Assembly: GCF_036174265.1 (NCBI RefSeq)
Contig: NZ_CP108055.1
Location: forward strand, 4,526,001-4,590,000
Length of the DNA stretch: 64,000 nt
Direction of reading: 5' to 3'
From: Streptomyces sp. NBC_00285
GTDB lineage: Bacteria; Actinomycetota; Actinomycetes; Streptomycetales; Streptomycetaceae
Part shown: piece by piece, positions 7,851 to 16,843 of the stretch
How the letters are laid out: every line of letters begins with the position of its first letter
How positions within the stretch are numbered: the first letter of the stretch is position 1
Position numbers and translations under genes: made by a program
Notes under the pieces: model-generated
Databases searched by the model: none
Told to the model about the DNA's origin: nothing
What the model saw: the letters and a program-made list of their open reading frames with translations, nothing else

Positions 7851-9122
7851 TCAGCGCACCGTCGGCTCGTCTTCCACGACGGTCGACTTCAACGGCGTCC
7901 TGGACAGGAACAGGCCGAAGACCGGCGGCTGAGCCTGCAGCATCTCCAGACGGCCGCCGTCCGCTTCCGCGAGGTCCCGCGCGACCGCCAGTCCGATACC
8001 CGTGGAGTTGCGGCCGCTGATCGTCCGCTCGAAGATCCGCGCACCGAGATCGGCGGGCACCCCGGGACCCTCGTCGGTCACCTCGATCACGGCCTGGTTG
8101 CCGGTGACGCGCGTACGCAGGGCCACTGTGCCGCCGCCGTGCATCAGGGAGTTCTCGATCAGCGCGGCCAGGACCTGGGCGACCGCTCCCGGTGTGCCGA
8201 CGGCGGTGAGGTGCCGTTTGCCGGAGCTGACGATGGCCCGCCCGGCACTGCGGTACGCGGGCCGCCACTCGGCGAGCTGCTGCTGGATGACCTCGTCGAG
8301 GTCGAAGGTGACGGCGTTGCCGGCGCGGGGGTCGCGGGAGTTCGTCAGCAGTCGTTCGACCACGTCCGTCAGCCGCTCCACCTGGGTGAGCGCGACGTTC
8401 GCCTCCTCCTTCACCGTGTCCGGGTCGTCGGTGAGGGTGATCTCCTCAAGGCGCATCGACAACGCGGTCAGCGGCGTGCGCAGCTGGTGGGAGGCGTCGG
8501 CGGCCAGGCGTCGTTCGGCCGTGAGCATGCGGGCGATGCGCTCGGCGGAGGCGTCCAGGACGTCGGCGACCCGGTCCAGCTCGGGGACGCCGTAGCGCTT
8601 GTGCCGGGGCCTCGGGTCGCCGGAGCCGAGCCGTTCGGCGGTCTCGGCGAGGTCGGTGAGCGGCGCGGAGAGCTTGTTGGCCTGGCGGATCGCGAGGAGC
8701 ACCGCCGCGATCACCGCGAGCAGCGCCACCAGGCCGATGATCAGCAGCGTACGGCCGACCTCGCGGGTCACCGAGGAGCGCGGCTCCTGCACGGTGACCG
8801 TCTCGCCCTCCTCGCCCTTCTCCGTGGAGCTGATGACCTCGCCGGACGGCTGGGAGCCGACCTCGATCAGCGGCTTCCCGGGGATCCGGATCACGGCGTA
8901 CCGTTCCTGCGCGACCTGGTCACGCAGTATCTCCGCGGACACGACCTCCGCGGCGAACAACCGGCTGTCCACGATCCCGGCCAGCCGGATCGCCTCGGAG
9001 TCGACGCGCTCCTGGGCGCTGTTGCTGATGGTCCGCGTCTCGACGATGACGAGGGACACACCGAACACGGCGATGACCACGAGCACGACGGCGAGCGTGG
9101 ACTGAATCAAACGGCGACGCAC
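7851..9122 (-). CDS. Two-component sensor histidine kinase
   Basis: A 423-residue membrane kinase. It has a first helix at about 5-27, an extracytoplasmic sensor segment of about 95 residues with many acidic residues, a second helix at about 124-146, then a HAMP region. The phosphoacceptor is His212 in D-A-S-H-Q-L-R-T-P, and the ATP domain shows the N box (E-N-S-L-M-H-G, near 324) and the D-E-G-P-G loop. It lies 79 bases downstream of its cognate regulator gene on the same strand, so both should be one operon. The signal is unknown. Confidence 0.93.
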   Translation of the reverse strand: MRRRLIQSTLAVVLVVIAVFGVSLVIVETRTISNSAQERVDSEAIRLAGIVDSRLFAAEVVSAEILRDQVAQERYAVIRIPGKPLIEVGSQPSGEVISSTEKGEEGETVTVQEPRSSVTREVGRTLLIIGLVALLAVIAAVLLAIRQANKLSAPLTDLAETAERLGSGDPRPRHKRYGVPELDRVADVLDASAERIARMLTAERRLAADASHQLRTPLTALSMRLEEITLTDDPDTVKEEANVALTQVERLTDVVERLLTNSRDPRAGNAVTFDLDEVIQQQLAEWRPAYRSAGRAIVSSGKRHLTAVGTPGAVAQVLAALIENSLMHGGGTVALRTRVTGNQAVIEVTDEGPGVPADLGARIFERTISGRNSTGIGLAVARDLAEADGGRLEMLQAQPPVFGLFLSRTPLKSTVVEDEPTVR

Positions 9123-9201
9123 AAAGCCCTCCGGCCAGGTCCGCTCAGGGGCGGCGCGACCGACCGCGCAGGGCGGTCAGTCGCGCGACGGCCCGTGGCC
9201 C

Positions 9202-9879
9202 CTAGCTCTTCTCGAACCGGAACCCGACACCACGCACCGTGGCGATGTACCGGGGGTTGGCGGCGTCGTCCCCCAGCTTCTTGCGGAGCCAGGAGATGTG
9301 CATGTCCAGCGTCTTGGTCGAGGACCACCACGTGGTGTCCCAGACCTCCCGCATCAGCTGGTCCCTGGTGACGACGCGGCCGGCGTCCCGCACCAGTACC
9401 CGGAGCAGGTCGAACTCCTTCGCGGTGAGCTGGAGTTCCTCGTCGCCCATCCACGCGCGGTGCGACTCGACGTCGATCCGCACCCCGTGGGTGGCGGGCG
9501 GCTGCGCCGGCTCGGCCGCTCCGCGCCGCAGCAGGGCCCGGACCCGGGCGAGCAGTTCGGCGAGCCGGAAGGGCTTGGTGACGTAGTCGTCGGCGCCCGC
9601 GTCGAGACCGACGACGGTGTCCACCTCGTCGGCGCGCGCGGTCAGGATGAGGAGCGGTACGGCGTGGCCTTCGGCGCGCAGTCGGCGGGCCACCTCGAGG
9701 CCGTCCATGCCGGGCAGACCCAGGTCGAGCACGACCAGGTCGATGCCGCCCTGCATTCCGGCGTCGAGTGCGGTGGGTCCGTCCTCACGCACCTCGACCT
9801 CGTACCCTTCCCGGCGCAGGGCGCGGGCCAGCGGCTCCGAAATGGACGCATCGTCCTCGGCGAGCAGTACACGGGTCAT
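9202..9879 (-). CDS. OmpR/PhoB-family response regulator
   Basis: A 225-residue regulator. The receiver domain has Asp9, Asp10, the phosphorylation site Asp52 in V-L-D-L-G-L-P and Lys in Y-V-T-K-P-F; a winged-helix DNA-binding domain follows from about 130, ending in V-R-G-V-G-F-R-F. ATG 9879 gives the canonical M-T-R-V-L-L-A-E-D-D start; the nearest AGGAG is rather far upstream (about 19 bases), so an upstream GTG start adding a short leader cannot be excluded. It precedes its kinase gene and diverges from the peptide transporter. Confidence 0.93.
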   Translation of the reverse strand: MTRVLLAEDDASISEPLARALRREGYEVEVREDGPTALDAGMQGGIDLVVLDLGLPGMDGLEVARRLRAEGHAVPLLILTARADEVDTVVGLDAGADDYVTKPFRLAELLARVRALLRRGAAEPAQPPATHGVRIDVESHRAWMGDEELQLTAKEFDLLRVLVRDAGRVVTRDQLMREVWDTTWWSSTKTLDMHISWLRKKLGDDAANPRYIATVRGVGFRFEKS

Positions 9880-10173
9880 GAGCTGATGGTAGACCGCTCC
9901 TGGCAGATGCTGTGGTGTGATCACCGTCCCGTGATTCTTACCTTTCGACTTACCCGAGCGAACCTGTGTCTGTGGGGTGAGAACCGCAAGGAGGCCTTGG
10001 AAACAGGGTGTACGTTTCCCCCGTTGCCTGTGATCCATCTCTCAAGTCATTCTATTTCCGGCAGTGTCCTGCCGTATGGTGATAGGCGCCTCCAGCACTG
10101 CGGAGACCTTTGGCATGTATTGCGCCGAAGGTCTCTTTCATGTGCGGCACACCTCCACCAGCAAGGAACGACC
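9880..10173. promoter_or_regulatory. Divergent promoter region with a leader stem-loop (10103-10135)
   Basis: This gene-free stretch separates the response regulator from the peptide transporter. It is clearly lower in GC than its surroundings. Bases 10103-10114 (GAGACCTTTGGC) pair with 10124-10135 (GCCGAAGGTCTC), with one G-U wobble in RNA, around a 9-base loop, ending 38 bases before the transporter ATG. It sits where a leader structure would affect the transporter mRNA. No T-tract follows it. Confidence 0.5.
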
Positions 10174-11718
10174 ATGGCGTCCAGCCTGACGAAGGACTCG
10201 GTGACTCCGGGCACCCCCGGTTCCGACAAAGCCTTCTTCGGCCACCCCCGCGGACTGGCCACACTGCTCATGACCGAGATGTGGGAGAGGTTCTCCTACT
10301 ACGGGATGAAGGCCCTGCTCACCCTCTATCTGCTCTCCGGCGGCCCCGATGCCGGCAAGGGCACCATGGGCGGCGGCCTCGCGATGGACCTGGCGACCAC
10401 CACCGTGATCGTCTCCGTCTACTCGGCGATGGTCTATCTGCTCGCCATGCCGGGCGGCTGGCTCGGCGACCGGCTCTGGGGGCCGCGCAGGACCGTCGCC
10501 ATCGCGGCCGTCACGATCATGTCCGGCCACCTCGTGCTCGCGTTGCCCGGCGGCCAGGCGCCGTTCTTCGCCGGTCTCGCGCTCGTCGCGGCCGGTTCCG
10601 GTCTGCTCAAGGCCAACATCTCCACGATGGTGGGCCATCTGTACGACGGCCCGGACGACCCGCGCCGCGACGGCGGCTTCACGATCTTCTACATGGGCAT
10701 CAACGCGGGCGCCTTCTTCGCCCCGCTGGCCATCGGCACCGTCGGCCAGGAGGTCAGCTGGCACCTCGGCTTCGGCATGGCCGCGGTCGGCATGGCGATC
10801 GGTCTGGCCGCGTTCCTGCTCGGCACCCGCAACCTGAGCCCGCGGAGCGCCGTCGTGCCCAAGCCGCTGGCGGCCGAGGAGCGCGCGGCCTGGCTGCGCA
10901 AGGGCCTGCTGTGGGTGATCGCCGCGACCGTCTTCTACGGCGTCGTCGGGGTCACCGGCCACTTCACGCTGAACTGGGCGATGATCCCGCTCACCGTCAT
11001 CGGTCTGGTCGTCCCGGCGGGCGTGCTGCTGCGCATCAAGCGTGACAAGGAGCTCTCGACGACCGAGCAGTCGAAGATGACCGGCTACATCTGGTTCTTC
11101 GTCGCCGCCGCCGTGTTCTGGATGATCTACGACCAGGGCGCGTCCACGGTCCAGGCGTTCGGCTCGAACGACGACAAGTCCGCCGGCTCGCTGCTCGGCT
11201 TCGACTTCCCGACCTCCTGGTACCAGTCGCTGAACCCGCTGTTCATCATGGCGCTGGCCCCGGTCTTCGCCTGGGTCTGGGTGTGGCTGAACCGGCAGGG
11301 CAAGGAGCCCGGCACCATCGTGAAGTTCTCGATGGGCCTGGTGCTGGTCGGTGTCTCGTTCTTCTTCTTCCTGGTCCCGATCGCCATGGCGGCGGGCGGC
11401 ACCGCGGTCAGCCCGATGTGGCTGGTGGGCGTCTACTTCATCCAGACCGTGGGTGAGCTGTGCCTGTCGCCGGTCGGGCTGTCGGTGACGACGAAGATGG
11501 CTCCCGCCAAGTACGCCTCGCAGATGATGGGGGTGTGGTTCCTCGCGGTCACCGCGGGCGACTCGATCACCGGTCTGCTGTCCAACCCGGCGATCGCGGG
11601 GGTCGACCTCAGCGGGACGCCTGCGGTGTTCGGCGAGGCGGCGCTCGCGGCGCTCGCCGGGTTCACGGTGTGGATGTACCGGCGGAAGGTGAAGTCGCTG
11701 ATGGGTGACGTTCGTTAG
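10174..11718 (+). CDS. POT/PTR-family proton-dependent oligopeptide transporter
   Basis: A 514-residue transporter expected to import di- and tripeptides with protons. ATG 10174 has AAGGAA upstream. The proton-coupling E-x-W-E-R-F-S-Y-Y-G motif lies in the first helix, and the family F-Y-M-G-I-N-A-G-A-F-F signature follows in helix 5; about twelve to fourteen hydrophobic helices are visible. Late helices contain F-F-F-F-L-V-P-I-A and G-E-L-C-L-S-P-V-G-L-S, both typical of the family. It is monocistronic, ended by a strong hairpin, and divergent from a two-component system that could control it. Confidence 0.93.
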   Translation: MASSLTKDSVTPGTPGSDKAFFGHPRGLATLLMTEMWERFSYYGMKALLTLYLLSGGPDAGKGTMGGGLAMDLATTTVIVSVYSAMVYLLAMPGGWLGDRLWGPRRTVAIAAVTIMSGHLVLALPGGQAPFFAGLALVAAGSGLLKANISTMVGHLYDGPDDPRRDGGFTIFYMGINAGAFFAPLAIGTVGQEVSWHLGFGMAAVGMAIGLAAFLLGTRNLSPRSAVVPKPLAAEERAAWLRKGLLWVIAATVFYGVVGVTGHFTLNWAMIPLTVIGLVVPAGVLLRIKRDKELSTTEQSKMTGYIWFFVAAAVFWMIYDQGASTVQAFGSNDDKSAGSLLGFDFPTSWYQSLNPLFIMALAPVFAWVWVWLNRQGKEPGTIVKFSMGLVLVGVSFFFFLVPIAMAAGGTAVSPMWLVGVYFIQTVGELCLSPVGLSVTTKMAPAKYASQMMGVWFLAVTAGDSITGLLSNPAIAGVDLSGTPAVFGEAALAALAGFTVWMYRRKVKSLMGDVR

Positions 11719-11727
11719 CGTCCGTCC

Positions 11728-11778
11728 GAACCGACGGGGCCGTCGGAATCCATGCGGGTTCCGGGGCCCCGTCGGTTC
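11728..11778. terminator. 14-bp perfect bidirectional terminator
   Basis: GAACCGACGGGGCC (11728-11741) pairs with 11765-11778, with an inner CGGAA/TTCCG stem. It lies between the convergent transporter gene and the surface-protein gene and can serve both. Confidence 0.8.
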
Positions 11779-11814
11779 ACGTGCTGTGCGCGGTTCCGCG
11801 CGCCCCTGAGCGCG

Positions 11815-13176
11815 TTACCTGGTCCGCCTTCCGGGCATGAACGTGAAGATCGCACCGCCCAGCAGCACCGCCGTTCCCGCGACCAGACCCAGCGCCTTCA
11901 GGGCCGCGTGGTCGTCCGCGCCCGTCGCCGCCAGGCCGCCGCTGGTCGACGAACCGCTCGTGCCGCCCGAGCCGGACGTGCCGCCGGACGCGCCGCCCTC
12001 CTGCTCCTGCGTGGTCAGGGTCAGGGAGGCCTCCGTCTTGTCCGGCGTGCAGGTCGTGGTCGTGCCCAGGGCCTCGATCGTCAGGACACCCGGTGACAGC
12101 GTCGACTCACCCGTCGCGCCCGGCTTGTACGTGCCCGTCATGTCCGAGATCTCTATCGGGTCGCCCGTCTTGATGGCCTCGGTGTTGGTGGGACCCTCGA
12201 CATGGACCGAGCCCTTGTCTGCGCCGCCCAGAACCACCTCCATGGAGGGCTTGACCGAGTTCGCGGGGATGTCGGCCGGGCTGTCCATCGGGGAGTTCTT
12301 GAACTGCACGGTGAGGCCGTAACTGCCGCCGTTCTTCTTGGCGTTGACCTGGATCGTGGAGGTGGCCTTCTTCTCGCCGAGGGGCGACTGGCAGGTGTAG
12401 GGGATGTCGACCGCCTTGCCGGTGAAGTCGGTCTGGCCGTCGTCCGACGCGGTGGCGGTCGGGCTCGCGCTGTCGGTGGGTGTGGCACTGTCCGTCGGCG
12501 TGGCGCTGTCGGTCGGGTCGGGCGACTCGGTCCCGGTCGCCGTAGGTGTCGGGGTCGACGTGCCGTCTCCCGCGGCCACGTCGATGCTCGCCGCCTTCGG
12601 AACCGTCTCCGTCGGCGTGCACACCGTGTTGGTCCCCAGCGCGTTCACCGTGTACGCGCCCGGCGTCAGCGTGAGCTCCCCGGCCGCCGTCAGCTTCAAC
12701 GTGCCCTTCATGTCGGACAGCACCATGGCGCCGCCCTTGGGAATGGCCGGGTTCTTGCGCGTCCCGGTCATCGCGATGTCGGCGCTCTGCGCGCCGGACG
12801 CCTTGAGGGTGCCGCTCGGCTGCACCGAGTCGGCCGGCAGGTCGATGATGTTCGGGTTCTTGGACGCGGCCTGGGTGAACTTCCACACCACGTCGATCTG
12901 GTCGCCGACCTTCGCCGTGGCGGGTGCGGTGATCTCGACCTTGGTGGTGCCGTTGACGGGGTCGAGTCCGACGCCGGCGGGCGGCACGCACCGGGTCGCG
13001 AACGACACCTCCGCGGCCTGGGCGGGCCCGGCGGCCAGGCCGAGGACCGCGCCCGCCCCGGTCAGCGCCAGCACCAGGCCCACCGCGCCCGTTCGTCCAG
13101 GGCCCTTCCGACGGATCTCCGTGGGAGAGGGAGCGGAGTTCGGTGCCTGCGCTCGGCGTGCGGTGTGGCGGGTCAT
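11815..13176 (-). CDS. Sortase-anchored surface protein with two repeated domains (LAATG)
   Basis: A 453-residue exported protein, ATG 13176. After a long twin-basic-rich N-region and a signal helix ending A-Q-A-A, it has two copies of a roughly 140-residue beta domain (about 55-200 and 245-390); both end in a L-T-x-x-A-L-G-T-x-T-x-C-T-P strand and share paired cysteines. A Thr/Pro/Asp/Ser linker containing T-P-T-D-S-A repeats separates them. The C-terminus is a Gly/Ser spacer, the LAATG sorting motif, a hydrophobic helix and an Arg-rich tail. LAXTG is the motif used by class E sortases in Streptomyces. The ligand is unknown. Confidence 0.85.
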   Translation of the reverse strand: MTRHTARRAQAPNSAPSPTEIRRKGPGRTGAVGLVLALTGAGAVLGLAAGPAQAAEVSFATRCVPPAGVGLDPVNGTTKVEITAPATAKVGDQIDVVWKFTQAASKNPNIIDLPADSVQPSGTLKASGAQSADIAMTGTRKNPAIPKGGAMVLSDMKGTLKLTAAGELTLTPGAYTVNALGTNTVCTPTETVPKAASIDVAAGDGTSTPTPTATGTESPDPTDSATPTDSATPTDSASPTATASDDGQTDFTGKAVDIPYTCQSPLGEKKATSTIQVNAKKNGGSYGLTVQFKNSPMDSPADIPANSVKPSMEVVLGGADKGSVHVEGPTNTEAIKTGDPIEISDMTGTYKPGATGESTLSPGVLTIEALGTTTTCTPDKTEASLTLTTQEQEGGASGGTSGSGGTSGSSTSGGLAATGADDHAALKALGLVAGTAVLLGGAIFTFMPGRRTR

Positions 13177-13298
13177 GTGGCGGAGCCACCTGGCCCTTCG
13201 CGCCGTGCGGCGAGGGGGCGCGCCGGGCGTCGCGACGCCGCGGAGATCCATCGGATGGGCCCTGGGCCCGCCGGCCGGTGTGGCTCTCCTTCGCAAGC

Positions 13299-14390
13299 TC
13301 ACTTGGTTCCCTCTCTGGTGGGAGTCGTCGGACTCGTCGGGGTGTCGTCGTGCGGTGCGGAGAGCCGGCCACCGGCCGCGCCCGGATCTGCGTCCGGGGT
13401 GAACCACGGCAGGGTGGGCGTCGGAGTGGCCGCGTGCGCGGCCGTGGAGGGCTTGAATCCCGGTAGGCGCAGGGCGAGTTCGGGCAGTCGCCGGCCGCGG
13501 CGCCGGGCGCCCCGGGCGGGCCGCGGCCGGATCCGGTCCACGACGGCCATGCCGATCCGGAACAGTGCCGCCGGCACGACCAGGCACACCAGGATCCAGA
13601 ACAGGGTCACGCCCCAGGGCCGGCTCACGCCCCAGGGCTGTTCGGCGAGCACCTTGCCGGCGTACTTCAACGACACCGTGTAGTCGCCGTGCGCGCCGCC
13701 CGAGAGCTCGACGGGCAGTTCGACCCGGGCTTTCCCGCCCGGCCGGATCGTGCCGCGCCACTGCTGTTCGTCCCACTGCGGGGCGAACACGCCGTGTGCG
13801 GTGCCGACCTGGAAGACGGGGTTCTTGACGTCGGAGGTGCCGATGTTGCCGACGGTGAAGGCCAGGGTGCGGGCGGGGGGTGCCCCGAACCAGGCCAGCA
13901 GGCCCCCGGAGCCGTCCAGCCGGGTGTCGGTGAGGAGGGACAACCGGCCACCGGAGGTGTCCGCCGGGAGCGGTTCCACGGCGTGTCCGGCCACCTGGAA
14001 GATCACGTCGGCGTCGGCCTTGGCCCCGGTCACGGTGGCCACGTGCACCACGCAGGGGCAGGGCACGGGCGGCTCGGCGACCGGCACCTTCTTGCTGAAG
14101 CGGCCGGCCGAGTCGGTGGTGACGGCGCGGCCGTCGGCGTTGGCACAGGAGTTGGTGCCTCCGGGGACCCCGCGCGAGGGCACGGCCTGTCCGCACATGA
14201 GGATCATCAGCAACGCCCGCTTGCGCCAGCCGTCGCCGCTCACGGTGATCGAACCTCCGGTCCCCGCCTGGGACTTGGACAGCTTCACGCTCGGGCCGTC
14301 CGCAGCGGCCGCCGTCCCCGCCAGGGGCGCGAGCAGCAGCGCGAGCACCGCCGCCCACACCGCCAACCGCGCCTTGCCGCTCGGGCTCAC
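13299..14390 (-). CDS. Exported membrane-tethered protein, neocarzinostatin-like N-terminal domain
   Basis: A 363-residue protein; GTG 14390 is selected because GGGAG sits 7 bases upstream and a signal peptide (about 1-29) follows at once. The first domain (about 30-135) has the G-G-S-I-T-V-S-G-D-G-W pattern and cysteine pairs seen in neocarzinostatin-fold surface proteins; a second beta domain (about 150-270) resembles cell-wall proteins that extend the chain outward. One membrane helix (about 275-300) is followed by a basic segment and a Pro/Thr-rich C-terminal tail. It lies between the two sortase-anchored genes with short gaps and is probably their partner. Confidence 0.78.
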   Translation of the reverse strand: MSPSGKARLAVWAAVLALLLAPLAGTAAAADGPSVKLSKSQAGTGGSITVSGDGWRKRALLMILMCGQAVPSRGVPGGTNSCANADGRAVTTDSAGRFSKKVPVAEPPVPCPCVVHVATVTGAKADADVIFQVAGHAVEPLPADTSGGRLSLLTDTRLDGSGGLLAWFGAPPARTLAFTVGNIGTSDVKNPVFQVGTAHGVFAPQWDEQQWRGTIRPGGKARVELPVELSGGAHGDYTVSLKYAGKVLAEQPWGVSRPWGVTLFWILVCLVVPAALFRIGMAVVDRIRPRPARGARRRGRRLPELALRLPGFKPSTAAHAATPTPTLPWFTPDADPGAAGGRLSAPHDDTPTSPTTPTREGTK

Positions 14391-14652
14391 GTCGTGACTC
14401 CCGTCAACTCGGCTTCCGCACACGGGGATCCGGGTACGGGTTCGGCCGTACGACACCGTCGGCACCGTGTCCTGGACGGCCGTCGTCCCCCGGCGTCGGG
14501 GGCGGACCCCGGCAGGGGACGCGGGAGGGCCAGGGACAGGACACGGGCGGCGGACGGCATGGGCGGCTCCAGCGGGCTCCGGCGAAGGAGGGGCAGCGCG
14601 CAGCGTCTCGCTGAGGGACTGCGCGCGGGCGTACGAGACCGGTACGGGCCGG

Positions 14653-15348
14653 TCAGCGGCGCACGCGGGCCGCCTGGTTGCGCCGGGTCAGCCACAGCGT
14701 GCCCGCCGCGCCCGCGAGCAGCACCGTGCCGCCGAGCGTGCCGAGGGCGATCACCGAGTCCTCGGGACCGGTCTGCGGAAGTGCCCCGCCCGAGTCGTCA
14801 CCACCGCTGTCGCTCTGGGTGCCGCCGGAGGAACCCGAGGCCGCGGTGACGTCCAGGGTCAGCGCGGCGCCGGGGCTGTTGGTCGGCGTGCACGTGGTCG
14901 TCGTACCGAGCGCCTTGATGGTGAGGACGCCCGGGGTGAAGGTGACCTTGCCGGACTTCTTCGGGGTGTACGTCCCGGTCAGGTCGTTGATCTTGATGGG
15001 GGTGTTGGCGGGGACGGTCGCCTGGTTGGCCGGGCCCGTCACGTCGACCGTCCCGCTGTCCGCGCCGCCCACCTTGATGGTGGCGCTCGGGTTCATCGCG
15101 CCCTTGCCGAGGTCGACCGGGCTGGACGAGACGCCCTTCTGCCAGGACATGGTCATCCGGTAGCCGCTGCCGCTCTTGACGCCCTTGATGTCGATGGGCG
15201 AGAGGGCGCTCTTGTCCCCGATCGGTGTCTTGCACTGGTAGTTGACGTTCACGACCGCGGCGTGGGCAGCGGGGGCGGTCATCAGCACCGCCGAGCCGGC
15301 CAGGGCCGCGACGGACGCGAGCGCGGCGGTTCGCTTCGGGTATGACAC
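14653..15348 (-). CDS. Sortase-anchored surface protein with one repeated domain (LPQTG)
   Basis: A 231-residue exported protein; GTG 15348 has GGGGAG 9 bases upstream, whereas an ATG 33 bases earlier lacks a ribosome site. A signal peptide ends A-A-H-A near residue 32. The single domain (about 35-160) matches the second domain of the LAATG protein, including V-N-Y-Q-C near its start and L-G-T-T-T-T-C-T-P at its end. A Ser/Gly/Asp spacer leads to LPQTG, a hydrophobic helix and a basic tail. It is the first gene of the three-gene surface cluster. The different sorting motif suggests a different sortase class or substrate preference. Confidence 0.85.
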   Translation of the reverse strand: MSYPKRTAALASVAALAGSAVLMTAPAAHAAVVNVNYQCKTPIGDKSALSPIDIKGVKSGSGYRMTMSWQKGVSSSPVDLGKGAMNPSATIKVGGADSGTVDVTGPANQATVPANTPIKINDLTGTYTPKKSGKVTFTPGVLTIKALGTTTTCTPTNSPGAALTLDVTAASGSSGGTQSDSGGDDSGGALPQTGPEDSVIALGTLGGTVLLAGAAGTLWLTRRNQAARVRR

Positions 15349-15492
15349 GGTTCCGCTCCCCTTACTCGTTCCTGACGGCACATCAGATCGGCCGTCAAGG
15401 TACGCCGGGGCACCGGAGGAAGGAAGAGATAAGGAAGTGTCGGAACTGTGGGGACACCGCCGGGCGGAGGCCGTCCGGCCGCCCGCCCGGTG

Positions 15493-15987
15493 TCAGGCGG
15501 GTGTTCCCAGTTCCGCCCACACGGTCTTGCCGGCCGTCCCGGGAGTCCGCAGGACGCCCCAGTCCAGACAGAGCCGTTGGACGATGAACATCCCGTGGCC
15601 GCCGGGCCGTCCCGCCTGGTGCGGAGTCCGCGGCGAGGGCTCCCCGGTGCCTGTGTCCGAGACCTCGACCCGGATCACCTTGTTGTCGCAGGAGATCGAC
15701 AGCTGGTCGGGGCCCTCGGCGTGCAGGCAGGCGTTCGTCACCAGCTCGGAGACGACGAGGAGCACGTCCTCCGCCGCGGCCCGCCGGTCCGTGGACGCCG
15801 CGGGCAGCCAGTCCCACGCGTACAACGCCTGCCGGGTGAAGTCGCGGGCGAGCGGAACGACCCCGCTCTCCCCGTCGAAGCTCAGGCGGCGGACCTGCTG
15901 TCCCGTCGGCACGTCGGCCTCGCCGCCTGGCTCCACGCTGGGCTCCGGGTCACGGTCGCCCGGCGTGCAGGGCCGGGTGGTGCTCAT
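15493..15987 (-). CDS. RsbW-like anti-sigma factor / ATP-binding serine kinase
   Basis: A 164-residue HATPase-fold protein. It has the N box E-L-V-T-N-A-C-L-H-A, the G1 box D-T-G-T-G and the G2 segment G-G-H-G-M-F-I. In the partner-switching family such proteins bind a SigB/F-type sigma factor and phosphorylate a STAS antagonist. The STAS gene is immediately upstream on the same strand and a matching sigma gene diverges from it, so the three very likely form one switch (from memory, like the SigI-PrsI-ArsI set of S. coelicolor). Confidence 0.88.
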   Translation of the reverse strand: MSTTRPCTPGDRDPEPSVEPGGEADVPTGQQVRRLSFDGESGVVPLARDFTRQALYAWDWLPAASTDRRAAAEDVLLVVSELVTNACLHAEGPDQLSISCDNKVIRVEVSDTGTGEPSPRTPHQAGRPGGHGMFIVQRLCLDWGVLRTPGTAGKTVWAELGTPA

Positions 15988-16213
15988 CAGCGCTTCACCT
16001 CACCGATTCACCGGTTCACGATGTCAGAACGTCACTGCAAGGTCGCTCACCGAACAGTCAGTACGGATGTCTCCTGCCCGACCGGACCGGTAGAACACCT
16101 CTCCATTCGGGACGTATGTCCGCCAGGAGGAATGTGACACCCGGTGAGTGCCGGTCGAAGGAGACGAGCGGGGCACGAGCGGGGGCACAGGACCCGCCTC
16201 TCGGCTCACCGCC

Positions 16214-16594
16214 TCAGCCTCCGGCCCCGTCCGCCAGGGCCTCGTCCAGGGTGTCGTGCACGGTGAAGACCGCATCGGCTCCCGTGATCTCGAAGACCCG
16301 TGCCACGACGGGCAGCATGCCCGCAAGGTGTACGCCACCCCCCGCCGCCTCGGCTTTCAGCCGCGCCCCCAACAGCACATTGAGACCGGTGGAGTCACAG
16401 AACTCCAGCCGTGTGCAGTCGACGACGAGTCGGCTCGTTCCCTTGGCGAGGCAGGCCTCGAGTGGCTCACGCAACAAATCGGCCGTGTGGTGATCCAACT
16501 CACCAGCCGGAGTCACGACGGCGCTGGAGCCCTCTTGCCGCACCTCAACCAGAAGCCGACCAGACTGTGCGCTGCCGACCGTCCCGCGGTCCAT
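16214..16594 (-). CDS. STAS-domain anti-anti-sigma factor
   Basis: A 126-residue STAS protein; ATG 16594 gives the usual length, with a GGGAGAGAGAG purine tract upstream. The phosphorylatable serine is Ser68 in C-D-S-T-G-L-N-V-L. When unphosphorylated it should bind the anti-sigma kinase and release the sigma factor. It is followed by the kinase gene after about 226 bases, so a second promoter in between is possible, and it diverges from the sigma gene. Confidence 0.9.
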   Translation of the reverse strand: MDRGTVGSAQSGRLLVEVRQEGSSAVVTPAGELDHHTADLLREPLEACLAKGTSRLVVDCTRLEFCDSTGLNVLLGARLKAEAAGGGVHLAGMLPVVARVFEITGADAVFTVHDTLDEALADGAGG

Positions 16595-16713
16595 GCCGTC
16601 TCTCTCTCCCGACGTCGTGGCTGCTTTGACGTCCTCGAACACTACGCCTTCTCCACACCCTCCGACACCCGAACAATCGCCCACAAACGGACATAACCAC
16701 ACAGAACACACTT

Positions 16714-16738
16714 GCGGTCGGCTCGGGAAACCGGGTAG
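16714..16738 (+). promoter_or_regulatory. Weak candidate SigB-type promoter for the sigma gene
   Basis: GGGTAG at 16733-16738 resembles the -10 element of Streptomyces SigB-family promoters, about 105 bases before the sigma start codon. The upstream element (around 16714-16718) is a poor match to GTTT. It would imply autoregulation, but the support is thin. Confidence 0.25.
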
Positions 16739-16843
16739 GGCTAGTACAGACACGTACTCGACACGGCCGGCTTTGGAGGCGCCGCACACCGCAGTGCACG
16801 AACTGGCTTCGGCAGCCTTATGCCGAGAACGATGGAGGACATC

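Noticed and set aside
12202-13683. 493-codon rightward open frame over the surface proteins
   Set aside because: Shadow of the repeated surface-domain genes; no ribosome site or motif.
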